From NCBI GenBank assembly GCA_963580285.1, contig OY757015.1, positions 129,391,688 to 129,455,687 on the forward strand: a stretch of 64,000 bases of DNA, read 5' to 3'. The translations under genes were made by a program, and so were the position numbers. The DNA is from Lucinisca nassula (taxonomy: Eukaryota > Mollusca > Bivalvia > Lucinida > Lucinidae). The notes under the pieces are model-generated. The model saw only the letters and a list, made by a program, of their open reading frames with translations. It did not search any database and had not been told where the DNA came from. Of this stretch, positions 62,998 to 64,000 are shown piece after piece. Position 1 is the first letter of the stretch; every line of letters begins with the position of its first letter.

Positions 62998-63109
62998 GTA
63001 AGTGTATTGTTTGAATACCTTAGATGTCTTGTAAGTGGTTAACTTGAAATGGTTGGGTGTAAATTTCATTGCAGTTTGTCACTTGCTGCAGTGGATTCCT
63101 GTCACTTAA

Positions 63110-63347
63110 GGGGAATGGGAACACCTTCATGGGAGGCAACACCTGCAAAAGTATTTTTGTTTCCCATGTCAATAGGGGTCAACTCTTAAAGGAAAGAATT
63201 TGCTCCTCAGGAGCAAATTCTTTCCTTCAAGAGTAGACCCTTTTTCAGTGGAACAGGGCTTATAGAAAAGCAAACTGGAAGTCCCAAAAGTTATCTCCCT
63301 TTGAAAAATGGCAGGAAAAAAAAAACTGCCAGGTGTTCCCATTCCCC
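63110..63347. mobile_element. TTAA palindromic MITE M3, copy 2
   Basis: Perfect TTAA on both sides (63106-63109, 63348-63351). GGGGAATGGGAACACCT ends. Inner hairpin GAATTTGCTCCT / AGGAGCAAATTC. Confidence 0.9.
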
Positions 63348-63550
63348 TTAACGTCAATGGTTCTGTGAGCAATATGTAATAGGGCAAGTGAAGATACAAA
63401 TAAAAGTGCACATCTCTGGTAAACAATGGTCTCAATGTTGGTAATATAATATTGAAAGAGGTAAAAAAAGTACATGTATTGGGTAATTAGTGAGCATTAT
63501 AACAAACACATGTATGCAAGCATGCCCAACATTTTCATTTATACAAATCT

Positions 63551-63768
63551 GGAACCGGTTGTCAAAAAAGCATTGTTATCTTCTAACAATTTCATTATTT
63601 ATGGATACATTGAATGCAGTATTTAGTACACTGGTATTCTTGCTGGAAATAAAATGTGATTAGCATTTGCAATGCTGAAGACACTCACCTTTTTCCAGCA
63701 TAATAATTAATGCATTTGCCGTATTAAATGATGGAAGTTTTAACACTGTGTAATCTGAAGCTGTTATA
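63551..63768. repeat. Decayed M1 relative
   Basis: GGAACCGGTTGTCAAAAAAG, AAAATGTGATTAGCATTTGC and a faint right arm. Uncertain. Confidence 0.4.
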
Positions 63769-63788
63769 GTAGTCGCAAATAAGATTGA

Positions 63789-64000
63789 CAGGGTGGAGCT
63801 ATTCGGGTGTTATCAATATATGTCAAATTCACTGAGTCCACAAGAAGATTTGGCAGTGGACCAAATGGCCATATACACCACTTTTGTGGTACCGTGGAAT
63901 TCACACAATTGGATGACTTGGTTTACCTTGCTCGAAGACAAAAATTCGCTTGGCGGGGCTCAAATGATAGCTATGCCCTATCAGTCTTGTCTGAGGCTAC
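63789..64000 (+). CDS. Unidentified coding fragment, open at the window edge
   Basis: 70 codons without a stop: VKFTESTRRFGSGPNGHIHH, then FCGTVEFTQLDDLVYLARRQ and KFAWRGSNDSYALSVLSEA. Composition is protein-like. It follows decayed M1 sequence in intron 15 and does not match the PAN3 C-terminus I expect. I suspect the N-terminal gag-like part of another retroelement, but do not recognise the family. It continues past the window. Confidence 0.45.

Overview
This is animal nuclear DNA. Small exons with canonical GT/AG introns are scattered through very repeat-rich sequence. The repeats (tRNA-derived SINEs, a CR1/L2-like or related LINE tail, pearl-type tandem-repeat elements, an RTE LINE with a PHD-like finger) fit a bivalve mollusc, probably a heterodont. 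Species is not determined. No bacterial features are present.

One host gene is recognisable: PAN3, the CCCH-finger and pseudokinase subunit of the PAN2-PAN3 poly(A) nuclease. It runs on the + strand from its ATG at 6684 past the right edge. I place fifteen coding exons with consistent splice phases (2294 nt, 764 codons plus 2 nt). The last part, the C-terminal knob, lies beyond 64000. Bases 1-6500 upstream hold only repeats and dead retroelements. A palindromic NRF1-type box lies 139 bp before the ATG.

Most of the other ~55 kb is intronic mobile DNA. Intron 4 (21028-34843) carries a Ty3/gypsy-class LTR retrotransposon on the - strand (21393-33947). It has near-identical LTRs, a tRNA-Pro type primer site, and the unusual order gag-protease-INTEGRASE-RT-RNase H (Gmr1-like). 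It sits inside an older SINE and is itself broken by a 4.3-kb long-TIR element (9-bp target duplication) and a pearl/Helentron-like element, which holds another SINE. Intron 14 carries a 5'-truncated RTE LINE with an intact RT frame. Intron 8 carries a 1277-bp unit present three times that includes 76 nt of exon 8 and its splice donor.

Two copies of a ~205-bp repeat (3172-3380 and 46240-46446) each contain a complete hammerhead ribozyme motif. I consider this the most interesting functional RNA in the window. Palindromic MITE families are abundant: a CWG-duplicating 245-bp family, hAT-like families with 8-bp duplications, and TTAA families. At least four families with different termini share one internal hairpin core. 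The tandem arrays of the pearl-like elements are dense in AGGTCA half-sites, including three perfect inverted repeats with 3-bp spacing.

Functional reading: one conserved housekeeping gene whose introns have been a landing pad for successive, nested mobile elements. There is no operon or gene cluster here.
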